From: an uncultured Lachnospiraceae bacterium
Lineage (GTDB): Bacteria > Bacillota > Clostridia > Lachnospirales > Lachnospiraceae
Assembly: GCA_946549155.1 (NCBI GenBank)
Contig: CAMNQN010000151.1
Coordinates: 1-8,285, forward strand
Reading direction: 5' to 3'
Length of the DNA: 8,285 nucleotides
The position numbers and the translations under genes are program-made. Positions 1 through 5,920 of the stretch are shown here, one piece after another. Under the pieces are notes generated by a model. It did no database searches and was not told where the DNA came from. It saw only the letters and a program-made list of their open reading frames with translations. Position 1 is the first letter of the stretch, and each line of letters starts with the position of its first letter.

Positions 1-1574
1 CCTGCTCCTGCGGAAATCTTCAGGTTCCGTACCGTTACCTCAAAGTCCTTCGGCGCGCCCAGCTTCGCGGGATCGTCGGTCAGGGAGTACTGGGTCTTGG
101 CTACGCAGATCGGGCAGTTGCCGTATCCCATATCCTCCAGCTGTTTTGCCTGCTTCTGGGCATTGGCTGTCAGCACAACGCGCTTGCCGCCGTAGATCTT
201 CTGTACGATCTGGTTCAGCTTATCCTCGATGCTGCCTTCCAGCTCATAGCTAAAGGTGAAGTCGTTGGGCTCTTCGCAGAGACGGATCACTTCCTCAGCC
301 AGCTTCTTGCCGCCTTCGCCGCCCTTTGCCCATACCTCGGACAGCGCTACATTTACGCCCAGCTCCTTACATTTCGCCTCCACCAGGTCAAGCTCGGCCT
401 TGGTATCGGTGGGGAATGCGTTGATCGCTACCACGCAGGGCAGTTTGTATACATTGGTGATATTGCTTACATGCTTTAACAGGTTCGGAAGTCCCTTCTC
501 CAGAGCCTCCAGGTTCTCATTGTTCAGCTCCGCCTTGGGCACTCCGCCGTTGTATTTCAGGGCACGTACCGTAGCTACGATAACCACCGCGTTGGGCTTC
601 AGTCCTGCCATACGGCACTTGATATCCAGGAATTTCTCCGCGCCCAGATCCGCACCGAAACCGGCCTCTGTGATGGCATAGTCGCCCAGCTTCAGAGCCA
701 TCTTGGTGGCGATTACGGAGTTACAGCCATGTGCGATGTTGGCGAAGGGTCCGCCGTGTACGATGGCCGGGGTGTGCTCCAGCGTCTGTACCAGGTTCGG
801 CTTCAGAGCATCCTTCAGCAGTGCGGTCATAGCGCCCTGTGCATTCAGATCCCCGGCAGTCACCGGCTTCTGCTCCGCTACCTTGCCATAGGTATAGCCT
901 ACGATGATTCTGGACAGACGGGCCTTCAGATCCTTGATGTCGCTGGCCAGGCACAGCACTGCCATGATCTCGGAGGCCACGGTGATATCATAGCCGTCCT
1001 CTCTGGGCATACCGTTGGTCTTTCCGCCAAGGCCGTCCACCACGAAACGAAGCTGACGGTCATTCATATCCACACATCTTCTCCAGGTGATCTTTCTGGG
1101 GTCAATATTCAGCGCATTGCCCTGGAAGATGTGGTTATCCAGCATAGCGGCCAGCAGGTTGTTGGCTGCGCCGATGGCATGGAAGTCACCGGTGAAATGC
1201 AGGTTAATGTCCTCCATGGGAACCACCTGTGCATATCCGCCGCCGGCAGCTCCGCCCTTCACGCCGAATACAGGCCCTAAGGACGGCTCACGAAGCGCTA
1301 CGCAAACCTTCTTGCCCAGCTTTGTCATACCATCTGCCAGACCTACGGTAGTGGTGGTCTTTCCTTCCCCGGCCGGGGTGGGATTGATGGCGGTCACCAG
1401 GATCAGCTTGCCGTTCTCCTTGTCGGTCTCGTTGAGCATGTTGTAATCAATTTTTGCCTTGTAGTTACCGTACTGCTCCAGATACTTTGCTTCGATACCC
1501 GCCTTCGCCGCAATCTCGGTGATGGGTGCCATAGTAGTTTCCTGTGCGATTTCGATGTCTGATTTGAATCCCAT
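1..1574 (-). CDS. fhs: Formate--tetrahydrofolate ligase (10-formyl-THF synthetase), C-terminus off the left edge
   Basis: This enzyme uses ATP to join formate to tetrahydrofolate, making 10-formyl-THF for purine synthesis, initiator-tRNA formylation and, in acetogens, the methyl branch of CO2 fixation. The protein starts MGFKSDIEIA and carries the family's phosphate-binding loop, TPAGEGKTT, at about residues 66-74, followed by REPSLGPVFGVKGGAAGGGYAQ (split here: REPSLGPVFG, then VKGGAAGGGYAQ) and HFTGDFHAIGAANN, all typical of Fhs. The frame is open from the ATG at 1574 to the window edge, where it reads VRNLKISAGAG. About 524 residues are present and the family is usually about 556, so roughly 30 C-terminal residues are missing only because the window ends. 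The start is fixed by AGGAGAA at 1583-1589, 8 nt upstream. No frameshift or internal stop was found. The gene has its own promoter and a two-riboswitch leader. The identification is secure. Confidence 0.97.
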   Translation of the reverse strand, partial: MGFKSDIEIAQETTMAPITEIAAKAGIEAKYLEQYGNYKAKIDYNMLNETDKENGKLILVTAINPTPAGEGKTTTTVGLADGMTKLGKKVCVALREPSLGPVFGVKGGAAGGGYAQVVPMEDINLHFTGDFHAIGAANNLLAAMLDNHIFQGNALNIDPRKITWRRCVDMNDRQLRFVVDGLGGKTNGMPREDGYDITVASEIMAVLCLASDIKDLKARLSRIIVGYTYGKVAEQKPVTAGDLNAQGAMTALLKDALKPNLVQTLEHTPAIVHGGPFANIAHGCNSVIATKMALKLGDYAITEAGFGADLGAEKFLDIKCRMAGLKPNAVVIVATVRALKYNGGVPKAELNNENLEALEKGLPNLLKHVSNITNVYKLPCVVAINAFPTDTKAELDLVEAKCKELGVNVALSEVWAKGGEGGKKLAEEVIRLCEEPNDFTFSYELEGSIEDKLNQIVQKIYGGKRVVLTANAQKQAKQLEDMGYGNCPICVAKTQYSLTDDPAKLGAPKDFEVTVRNLKISAGA

Positions 1575-1582
1575 AATAAAAT

Positions 1583-1589
1583 TTCTCCT
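1583..1589 (-). promoter_or_regulatory. Ribosome binding site of fhs
   Basis: On the minus strand this reads AGGAGAA, 8 nt before the ATG at 1574, and it sets the fhs start. It lies downstream of both terminators and is not obviously paired in either aptamer, so control in this leader appears to be mainly transcriptional (termination) and not blocking of this site. Confidence 0.85.
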
Positions 1590-1612
1590 TTCAATTTGTT
1601 TGCTCACTTACG

Positions 1613-1634
1613 CTCTTTTTTCAACAAAAAAGAG
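1613..1634 (-). repeat. A/U-rich perfect hairpin covering the U-tract of the second leader terminator
   Basis: The minus strand reads CTCTTTTTT, a GTTG loop, then AAAAAAGAG: a perfect 9-bp inverted repeat with a 4-nt loop. Its 5' arm includes the U-tract and the last stem bases of the terminator at 1626-1655, so the two structures cannot form fully together. Because its 3' arm is made only after the terminator, it could act only on transcripts that have read through, for example by holding the region before the ribosome binding site. Its function is unknown. Confidence 0.5.
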
Positions 1635-1655
1635 ATCCTGTCTGGCAGAATCCCC
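1626..1655 (-). terminator. Intrinsic terminator between the THF riboswitch and fhs
   Basis: On the transcript GGGGAUUCUG (1655-1646) pairs with CAGGAUCUCU (1640-1631) to give a continuous 10-bp stem, counting G-U pairs, around a CCAGA loop, followed by a run of U down to 1626. It lies about 80 nt after the THF aptamer and about 50 nt before the fhs start, where a riboswitch-controlled attenuator is expected. An upstream segment, CAGAUUCUCU at 1725-1716, can pair with the 5' arm at 9 of 10 positions, which makes it a candidate antiterminator strand. Confidence 0.85.
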
Positions 1656-1706
1656 GAAACCGCAAAGATACTTTCTATCCATTCATTACGGCTTCACACG
1701 CATAGA

Positions 1707-1739
1707 ACTGCGCAAAGAGAATCTGCTCTTAAACGCAGT
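1707..1739 (-). promoter_or_regulatory. Switching hairpin that shares bases with P1 of the THF aptamer
   Basis: ACUGCG (1739-1734) pairs with CGCAGU (1712-1707), and AAGAG (1730-1726) with CUCUU (1719-1715), around a CAGAUU loop. The first three bases, ACU, are also the last three of the THF aptamer's closing strand CUACU (1741-1737), so the outer end of this hairpin and P1 compete. The loop and 3' arm also contain the CAGAUUCUCU segment that could pair with the terminator's 5' arm. This is what a riboswitch expression platform looks like, but I cannot derive from inspection which state favours termination. Confidence 0.55.
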
Positions 1740-1833
1740 AGCGGAAGCGACACCGTAACGCGGATCCACGTCCTTCGTTCACATACTCAATCTTCCCTTG
1801 ATGTGACACTTAACGTACAATATCTACTCTACT
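1737..1833 (-). promoter_or_regulatory. THF riboswitch (tetrahydrofolate aptamer) in the fhs leader
   Basis: The transcript contains, in order, the conserved stretches of the THF (folT) aptamer as I remember them: AGAGUAG, CGUUAAGUG, GGGA in a hairpin loop, ACGAAGG, and CGCUUCCGCU near the 3' end. The fold also agrees: P1 AGUAG (1833-1829) with CUACU (1741-1737); P2 GAUAUUGUA (1824-1816) with UACGGUGUC (1757-1749), 9 bp with G-U pairs; P3 UCACAU (1806-1801) with AUGUGA (1784-1779); and a small hairpin CGUG/CGCG (1770-1767/1762-1759). THF riboswitches bind reduced folates and typically sit before folate transporter (folT) or fhs genes in Firmicutes. They are generally taken to be OFF switches. 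Here a terminator lies about 80 nt downstream, so regulation is probably at transcription termination. Confidence 0.93.
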
Positions 1834-1908
1834 TATTTATATTGCCTGTCTTCAGGCCTCTGAGAGGAGTATGTATCCAGTGCCGCCCTTCCCCGGTTAT
1901 GGAGAAAT
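1834..1908 (-). other. Spacer between the two riboswitch units
   Basis: These 75 nt separate the first terminator from the THF aptamer. They hold two small hairpins, CCUC-UCA-GAGG and GCCUG-AAGA-CAGGC, and then AATATAAATA just before the aptamer. TATAAA resembles a -10 box, but the hexamer 17 nt upstream is CTCAGA, a poor -35. I see no convincing second promoter, so the THF switch appears to receive only polymerases that passed the ZTP switch. Confidence 0.5.
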
Positions 1909-1944
1909 AAAAAAGGACAACACTTGGTTTTTCAAATGCTGTCC
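1909..1944 (-). terminator. Intrinsic terminator of the ZTP riboswitch
   Basis: GGACAGCAUUUG (1944-1933) pairs with CAAGUGUUGUCC (1926-1915): an unbroken 12-bp stem including two G-U pairs, with a 6-nt loop (AAAAAC), followed by six U (1914-1909). The first bases of the stem, GGAC (1944-1941), are also the 3' strand of aptamer helix P3, so a ligand-stabilised aptamer must compete with the terminator. This overlap is the usual design of ZTP ON switches. Confidence 0.92.
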
Positions 1945-2011
1945 AGACGGTCGACTCCGTATCATTTTGATTACCCCGTGGTGCTCCACGTTAATCCGTC
2001 AGCAATCAAAA
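1941..2011 (-). promoter_or_regulatory. ZTP riboswitch (pfl motif) aptamer in the fhs leader
   Basis: The transcript matches the pfl-motif layout. P1 is UUUUGAUU (2011-2004) with AAUCAAAA (1972-1965), 8 perfect pairs. CUGACGG follows, then P2, CGUGG (1990-1986) with CCACG (1981-1977), and the 3' domain GUCGACCGUCUGGAC, where P3 is GUC (1955-1953) with GAC (1943-1941). The loop CCGUC (1950-1946) is complementary to GACGG (2000-1996), giving the expected pseudoknot between the two domains. The CUGACGG, ACGUGG and GACCGUCUGG segments are close to well-studied members. ZTP riboswitches sense ZTP/ZMP, purine intermediates that pile up when 10-formyl-THF is scarce, and turn on one-carbon and purine genes including fhs. 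Confidence 0.93.
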
Positions 2012-2026
2012 CCTCTCAATGACCAT

Positions 2027-2055
2027 ACTATATCAAACCTTTTGGGATTTGTCAA
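2027..2055 (-). promoter_or_regulatory. Sigma-A-type promoter of fhs
   Basis: The -35 box TTGACA (2055-2050) is a perfect consensus, the spacer is exactly 17 nt, and the -10 box TATAGT (2032-2027) matches the consensus at five of six positions. Transcription would start near 2020, only about 9 nt before the ZTP aptamer, giving a leader of about 445 nt. The strength of the boxes suggests a promoter that fires constitutively, with control left mainly to the two attenuators. The -35 box lies inside the last of three direct repeats. Confidence 0.88.
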
Positions 2056-2080
2056 GGATATTGTCAAAGTTTTATCAAAG
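2049..2080 (-). repeat. Three phased direct repeats overlapping the fhs -35 box
   Basis: On the plus strand three 9-mers, TTGTCAAGG (2049), TTGTCAAAG (2061) and TTATCAAAG (2072), are spaced 12 and 11 bp apart, about one helical turn. A weaker match, ATATCAAAC, starts at 2030, next to the -10 box. On the minus strand they read CTTTGATAA, CTTTGACAA, CCTTGACAA, and the last provides the -35 element. This could be an operator for a DNA-binding regulator, or just an AT-rich promoter region with chance similarity. I do not recognise the motif. Confidence 0.4.
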
Positions 2081-2111
2081 TTTTTTGTACTTTTATAAAT
2101 ACAAAGGCGAC

Positions 2112-4031
2112 CTACAGCTGATCCAATTCCTCCCTCCAAATACGGACGCAGGCATCGCTGGGCATCCGCAGGTCTCCCCTGGGAGACAGGGCCACAGATC
2201 CTACCTTGGGGCCGTCAGGCACACAGGAGCGCTTAAACTGCTGGGCAAAAAATCTCCAGTAAAAGGTTTTGAGCCATTTCAGGATAAACGCTTCGCTGTA
2301 CACACCTGCGAAGGCCAATTTCGCAATACGGTAAATTTTCCCCGGCGCAAAGCCAAAACGGAGCATATAATAAAGGAAGAAATCATGAAGCTCGTAGGGG
2401 CCCACCAAATCCTCCGTGATCTGGGCAATCTCCCCGTCCTTCGGCGGCAGAAGCTCGGGGCTCACCGGCGTATCCAGCACATCGTAGAGCACCCGGCTTA
2501 ACTCCTCTTCCCCGCAGGTATCCGCATAATAGCGCACCAGATGGCGCACCAGCGTCTTAGGCACGGAGCAATTCACCCCGTACATGGACATATGATCGCC
2601 GTTATAGGTGGCCCAGCCCAACGCCAGCTCCGACATATCCCCGGTGCCGATCACCAGGCCGCCCACCTGATTCGCCACATCCATCAGAATCTGGGTTCTT
2701 TCCCTGGCCTGCCCGTTTTCGTAGGTCACATCATGCTTCTGGGGATCCTGCCCGATATCCCTGAAATGCAGATTCACCGCCTCCCGGATATTGATTTCCC
2801 GCAGTGTTACTCCCAGTGTTTTTGCCATCTGACAGGCATTATGGTAAGTCCGGCTGGTAGTCCCGAAGCAGGGCATCGTCACCGCTGTGATATCCTTTCT
2901 TGGCAGCTCCAGCAGATCGAAGGCCTTCACCATCACCAGCAGCGCCAGGGTGGAATCCAAACCTCCGGACAGCCCCACCACAATATGCCCGCAATGAATA
3001 TGCTCCAGCCTCTTTTTCAGTCCCATGGCCTGTATCGTCAGGATTTCCTCGCAGCGGCGTTCCCGGTCCTCCCTGCCGGAGGGCACAAAGGGCCTGGGAT
3101 CAAACCGTCTGGTCAGCGGTGTTTCTTCCATATTTAATGAGAACTCCGTGCGCACATAACTGCTCCCCTGCTGCCCCTCTCCGCTTTCAAAGGTAGTCAT
3201 GCGGCGCCGCTCTGCCCGAAGCCTGCGAATGTCCAGCTCCCCGAAGATCATCCCGGTGGCAAATCGGGGGCTGGAAGCCAGAATGGAGCCGTTCTCCACA
3301 ATAAGGTTATGACCGCCGAACACCAGATCCTGGGAGGATTCTCCCTCCCCCGCGCTGGCATAGATATAGCCGCACAGCAGACGGGCGGACTGATTGCACA
3401 CCAGGGCAGTGCGGTAATCGCTTTTGCCCGTTATCTCCACGCTGGCGGACAGATTCACGATCACATTGGCACCGGCCAGGGCATGGGAGGTGCTGGGGGG
3501 ATTTGGCACCCACAGATCCTCGCACAGCTCCGCCGCCACCGTCAGTCCCTCCATCTGAGGGCACACAAATAACTGATTCTGGCCGAAAGGCACCGGTTTC
3601 CCCTGTACCAGTATCATCCTGACTTCTGCCCGGCCAGGGCAAAAATGCCTGGTCTCATAATATTCATTGTAGGCCGGCAAATACCGTTTCGGAATCAGCC
3701 CCAACAGCTTACCGTCGCAGAGGACTGCTGCCACATTGTACAGCTTTCCCTCCATTTCCCAGGGAAGACCCACAAAAATCAGACATTTTTTCCCCCGGGA
3801 GACCTCCATGATATGAAGCAACGCTGCTTTGGCCTCCCTTAGCAGCTGCTCCTGCCAAAACAGATCCTGGCAGGTGTAACCGGTAATACAAAGCTCCGGA
3901 AACACCAAAATCTTTCCGCCGTTTTTATACGCTTCCTCTATCTGCGCACTGATTGCCTCACTGTTATGAATACAATCCGCCACGTTAATTTTGGGTGTCA
4001 GCGCTGCCACCCGGATAAAACCGTCTCTCAT
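2112..4031 (-). CDS. nadE: Glutamine-dependent NAD+ synthetase
   Basis: This cytoplasmic enzyme makes the last step of NAD+ synthesis: it amidates nicotinate adenine dinucleotide using ATP, with ammonia from its own glutaminase domain. The N-terminal half is a nitrilase-type domain with the Glu-Lys-Cys triad visible: Glu in FPELCITGYT (about residue 46), Lys in LIPKRYLPAYNEYYET (about 115) and Cys in AELCEDLWVP (about 170). The C-terminal half is an ATP-pyrophosphatase with the SGGLDS loop (about 355-360), and later GTGDMSELALGW and YGVNCSVPKTL. Length is 639 residues, normal for the long bacterial two-domain form. I start at the ATG at 4031 (MRDGFIRVAA), because AAAGGAAGG lies just upstream and homologues begin this way. 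An in-frame ATG at 4070 lacks a ribosome binding site and adds 13 unlike residues. It follows hslO by 48 nt and no terminator separates it from the fhs promoter. Confidence 0.96.
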   Translation of the reverse strand: MRDGFIRVAALTPKINVADCIHNSEAISAQIEEAYKNGGKILVFPELCITGYTCQDLFWQEQLLREAKAALLHIMEVSRGKKCLIFVGLPWEMEGKLYNVAAVLCDGKLLGLIPKRYLPAYNEYYETRHFCPGRAEVRMILVQGKPVPFGQNQLFVCPQMEGLTVAAELCEDLWVPNPPSTSHALAGANVIVNLSASVEITGKSDYRTALVCNQSARLLCGYIYASAGEGESSQDLVFGGHNLIVENGSILASSPRFATGMIFGELDIRRLRAERRRMTTFESGEGQQGSSYVRTEFSLNMEETPLTRRFDPRPFVPSGREDRERRCEEILTIQAMGLKKRLEHIHCGHIVVGLSGGLDSTLALLVMVKAFDLLELPRKDITAVTMPCFGTTSRTYHNACQMAKTLGVTLREINIREAVNLHFRDIGQDPQKHDVTYENGQARERTQILMDVANQVGGLVIGTGDMSELALGWATYNGDHMSMYGVNCSVPKTLVRHLVRYYADTCGEEELSRVLYDVLDTPVSPELLPPKDGEIAQITEDLVGPYELHDFFLYYMLRFGFAPGKIYRIAKLAFAGVYSEAFILKWLKTFYWRFFAQQFKRSCVPDGPKVGSVALSPRGDLRMPSDACVRIWREELDQL

Positions 4032-4079
4032 GTTCCTTCCTTTCCCTGGACCTTCCACAGTTTCCGTCATCTATACCGG

Positions 4080-4958
4080 TTACCGCACTGCCTTCTCCAG
4101 CATCCGCTTCAGCTCCTCCACGGTAAACTCATAGTTCTTTCCACAGAAATGGCAGTTCACCTGGATGGGCTGCCCATCACTGATCATTTCCTTCAGATCC
4201 TTTTTTCCAATGCTGATCAACGCCTTCTCCACCCGTTCCTTTGAACAATCGCAACGGTAGGCAACCGGCAATTTCTCGTTAATCACCAGGCCGAACTCTC
4301 CCAGCAGCAGCTCTAAAATCTGCTCCGGCGTTTTCCCCTCATCCAGCATGGCAGTAACAGAATCCACCTGCTTCAGCTTATTCTCCAGCTGATCCACAAT
4401 CTCCTCCGGCGTAAAGGGCATAAGTTGAAGGATGAATCCGCCGGCCTGGCGCACCGTATTGTCCTTCTCCACCAGTACCCCCAGGCCCACAGAGGAGGGT
4501 GCCTGCTCCGACACGGCAAAATAATAGGTCAGATCATCGCCGATCTCTCCGGTCTGAAGCTCACAGCTTCCCACATAAGGTTCCTTCATTCCCAGATCCT
4601 TTATCACCTGCAAAGTACCGCGGCCTACTGCGCCGCCCACATCCAGTTTTCCCTTCTCGTTGGCGTGAAGCAGCACGTGGGGATGATTTACATAGCCCTT
4701 CCCATGGCCCTGAGAATCCGCTGTCACCACAACGCCTCCCAGGGGGCCGTCCCCCTTCACCTGCAGGGTCAGCAGATCCTTCTCCCCCTTCATCATGGCG
4801 CCCATCATCACACCGCCGGTTAACAGCCGCCCCAGCGCGGCTGTGGCCACAGGGCTGGTATCATGAGCGGCCCTGGCAGCCTCCACCATCTCTCTCGTCG
4901 TTGCAGCAAAGGCCCGAATTTGATGATCCGCTGCCGTAGCTCTGATCATATAGTCCAT
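4080..4958 (-). CDS. hslO: Redox-regulated holdase chaperone Hsp33
   Basis: Hsp33 is a cytoplasmic chaperone switched on by oxidative stress combined with unfolding: under reducing conditions four cysteines hold zinc, and oxidation releases it and exposes a client-binding surface. The protein begins MDYMIRATAADHQIRAFAATT, and contains TSPVATAALGRLLTGG and the C-terminal zinc site, CDC at 236-238 and CHFC at 269-272, with all four cysteines in place. At 292 residues it has the usual length. The frame stays open upstream to 5048, but the extra 30 residues are unlike Hsp33 and overlap the preceding gene; the ATG at 4958 is preceded by AGGAGAG and is the better start. It sits 71 nt after the transporter gene and 48 nt before nadE, so it is probably cotranscribed with both. 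The cysteines suggest a normally switchable protein. Confidence 0.96.
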   Translation of the reverse strand: MDYMIRATAADHQIRAFAATTREMVEAARAAHDTSPVATAALGRLLTGGVMMGAMMKGEKDLLTLQVKGDGPLGGVVVTADSQGHGKGYVNHPHVLLHANEKGKLDVGGAVGRGTLQVIKDLGMKEPYVGSCELQTGEIGDDLTYYFAVSEQAPSSVGLGVLVEKDNTVRQAGGFILQLMPFTPEEIVDQLENKLKQVDSVTAMLDEGKTPEQILELLLGEFGLVINEKLPVAYRCDCSKERVEKALISIGKKDLKEMISDGQPIQVNCHFCGKNYEFTVEELKRMLEKAVR

Positions 4959-5029
4959 TTTCTCTCCTATCCTTTCTTTCGTTATTTCGGGATTTCTCCC
5001 AAACCAAACCGTCCTGCTCCCTCGCGTAC

Positions 5030-5881
5030 TCACCCGATGATCGGGCACAGGTCTATTATAATCCCTCCCAGCACTCCCGTCACATACAGCAGTCCGGTAA
5101 TTTCCATATTTTCTTTTCTATTTCTATTCGTGCGAAACAACACTAATACCCCCACTCCGGCGCCCACCAGCAGTCCGCCCATCATAGCGCCGATGCTCAT
5201 GGCCCCTTTCATGTAGAGAGTGGTAATCACCACAGAAGCGGCGCAGTTGGGAATCAGGCCGATCAATCCCGCCAGTATCTCACTGACGATGGGCTGATTC
5301 AGAATCAGGCCTTCCAGATTTTCCTCTCCGATCAGGCCGATCACCAAATTCAAAAGAAACGTTACCGCAAAAATAAACAGGGCAATATTTACAGTATGCC
5401 ACAAAGCGGACTTCACAATACTCTCCTCACAGTGACACCGCTCGTCCTGGCACAAATCATGGATGCTGGCTCCAATTTTTCTCTGATTGAATTTCCGAAA
5501 CAGAATGTCAATCACAAACCCGGCAATAATGCCGATCACCGCCTTCCCAGCCACGATCCGCAGAATCAGCGGCAGGGGAACCTGGCTGGACAATAAAATA
5601 GGAAGCATCTCATCAGAGGTGGACAAAAATACCGCCAGCAGTGTTCCCACCGTGATCACACGTCCGGAATAAAAGCCCGCCGCTGCCGCAGAAAACCCAC
5701 ACTGGGGAAGCACTCCTAAAAGCCCGCCAAAGAGGGGCCCCCACTTTCCCGTCTTTCGAATCATCAGCCTGGTTTTATCGCTGGTCTTGTGTTCAATATA
5801 TTCCATTAAAAGGTAGGTCAGGAACAGAAACGGCAGCAGCCGTGCCGTATCCATCACACAATCCAGAAGAATCTCCTGCAT
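5030..5881 (-). CDS. Putative manganese transporter / ArsP_2-type membrane permease
   Basis: This is a 283-residue polytopic inner-membrane protein with about eight to ten hydrophobic segments and no signal peptide. It has two matching halves: LLGVLPQCGFSAAAAGFYSG (about 54-73) in the first and LIGLIPNCAASVVITTLYMKG (about 206-226; key residues Pro-Asn-Cys) in the second, each a Pro-x-Cys-x-x-Ser element, as in permeases with an inverted or duplicated core. STSDEMLPI (87-95) is also characteristic. A soluble loop holds HDLCQDERCHCEE (about 141-153), rich in Cys and His and likely to bind a metal. I recognise the architecture as the family named 'putative manganese transporter' or ArsP_2 (arsenic efflux-like); the true substrate has not been shown as far as I know. 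GGAGG precedes the ATG at 5881 by 7 nt. It follows uup by 39 nt. Confidence 0.8.
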   Translation of the reverse strand: MQEILLDCVMDTARLLPFLFLTYLLMEYIEHKTSDKTRLMIRKTGKWGPLFGGLLGVLPQCGFSAAAAGFYSGRVITVGTLLAVFLSTSDEMLPILLSSQVPLPLILRIVAGKAVIGIIAGFVIDILFRKFNQRKIGASIHDLCQDERCHCEESIVKSALWHTVNIALFIFAVTFLLNLVIGLIGEENLEGLILNQPIVSEILAGLIGLIPNCAASVVITTLYMKGAMSIGAMMGGLLVGAGVGVLVLFRTNRNRKENMEITGLLYVTGVLGGIIIDLCPIIG

Positions 5882-5920
5882 ATCATTCCTCCAATCTCCA
5901 TTTCTTTTCCATCTGCGAAG

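Noticed and set aside
256..1446. Several plus- and minus-strand open frames at the left end
   Set aside because: All overlap fhs in other frames or on the other strand; fhs is continuous from 1574 to the edge and explains the region.
1835..1845. TATAAAT before the THF aptamer as a second promoter
   Set aside because: The hexamer at the right distance is CTCAGA, too far from TTGACA; kept only as a possibility to test.
1519..2098. Short plus-strand open frames across the fhs leader
   Set aside because: The region is fully explained by two structured aptamers, their terminators and the promoter on the minus strand; these frames have no ribosome binding sites.
2541..3137. Plus-strand open frame of 198 codons within nadE
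   Set aside because: Antisense to the ATP-pyrophosphatase domain of nadE; no ribosome binding site and a His-rich low-complexity translation.
4032..4070. Upstream ATG for nadE at 4070
   Set aside because: No ribosome binding site, and the added MTETVEGPGKGRN does not look like the start of this family; AAAGGAAGG supports the ATG at 4031.
4980..5010. Small hairpin GGGA-GAAA-UCCC before hslO as a terminator
   Set aside because: The stem is short and no U-tract follows.
4959..5048. Upstream start for hslO at 5048
   Set aside because: It would overlap the permease gene and add 30 residues unlike Hsp33; the ATG at 4958 has AGGAGAG and the conserved N-terminus.
5882..5920. A metal-sensing riboswitch or terminator before the permease
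   Set aside because: The gap is only 39 nt and holds little beyond the ribosome binding site.
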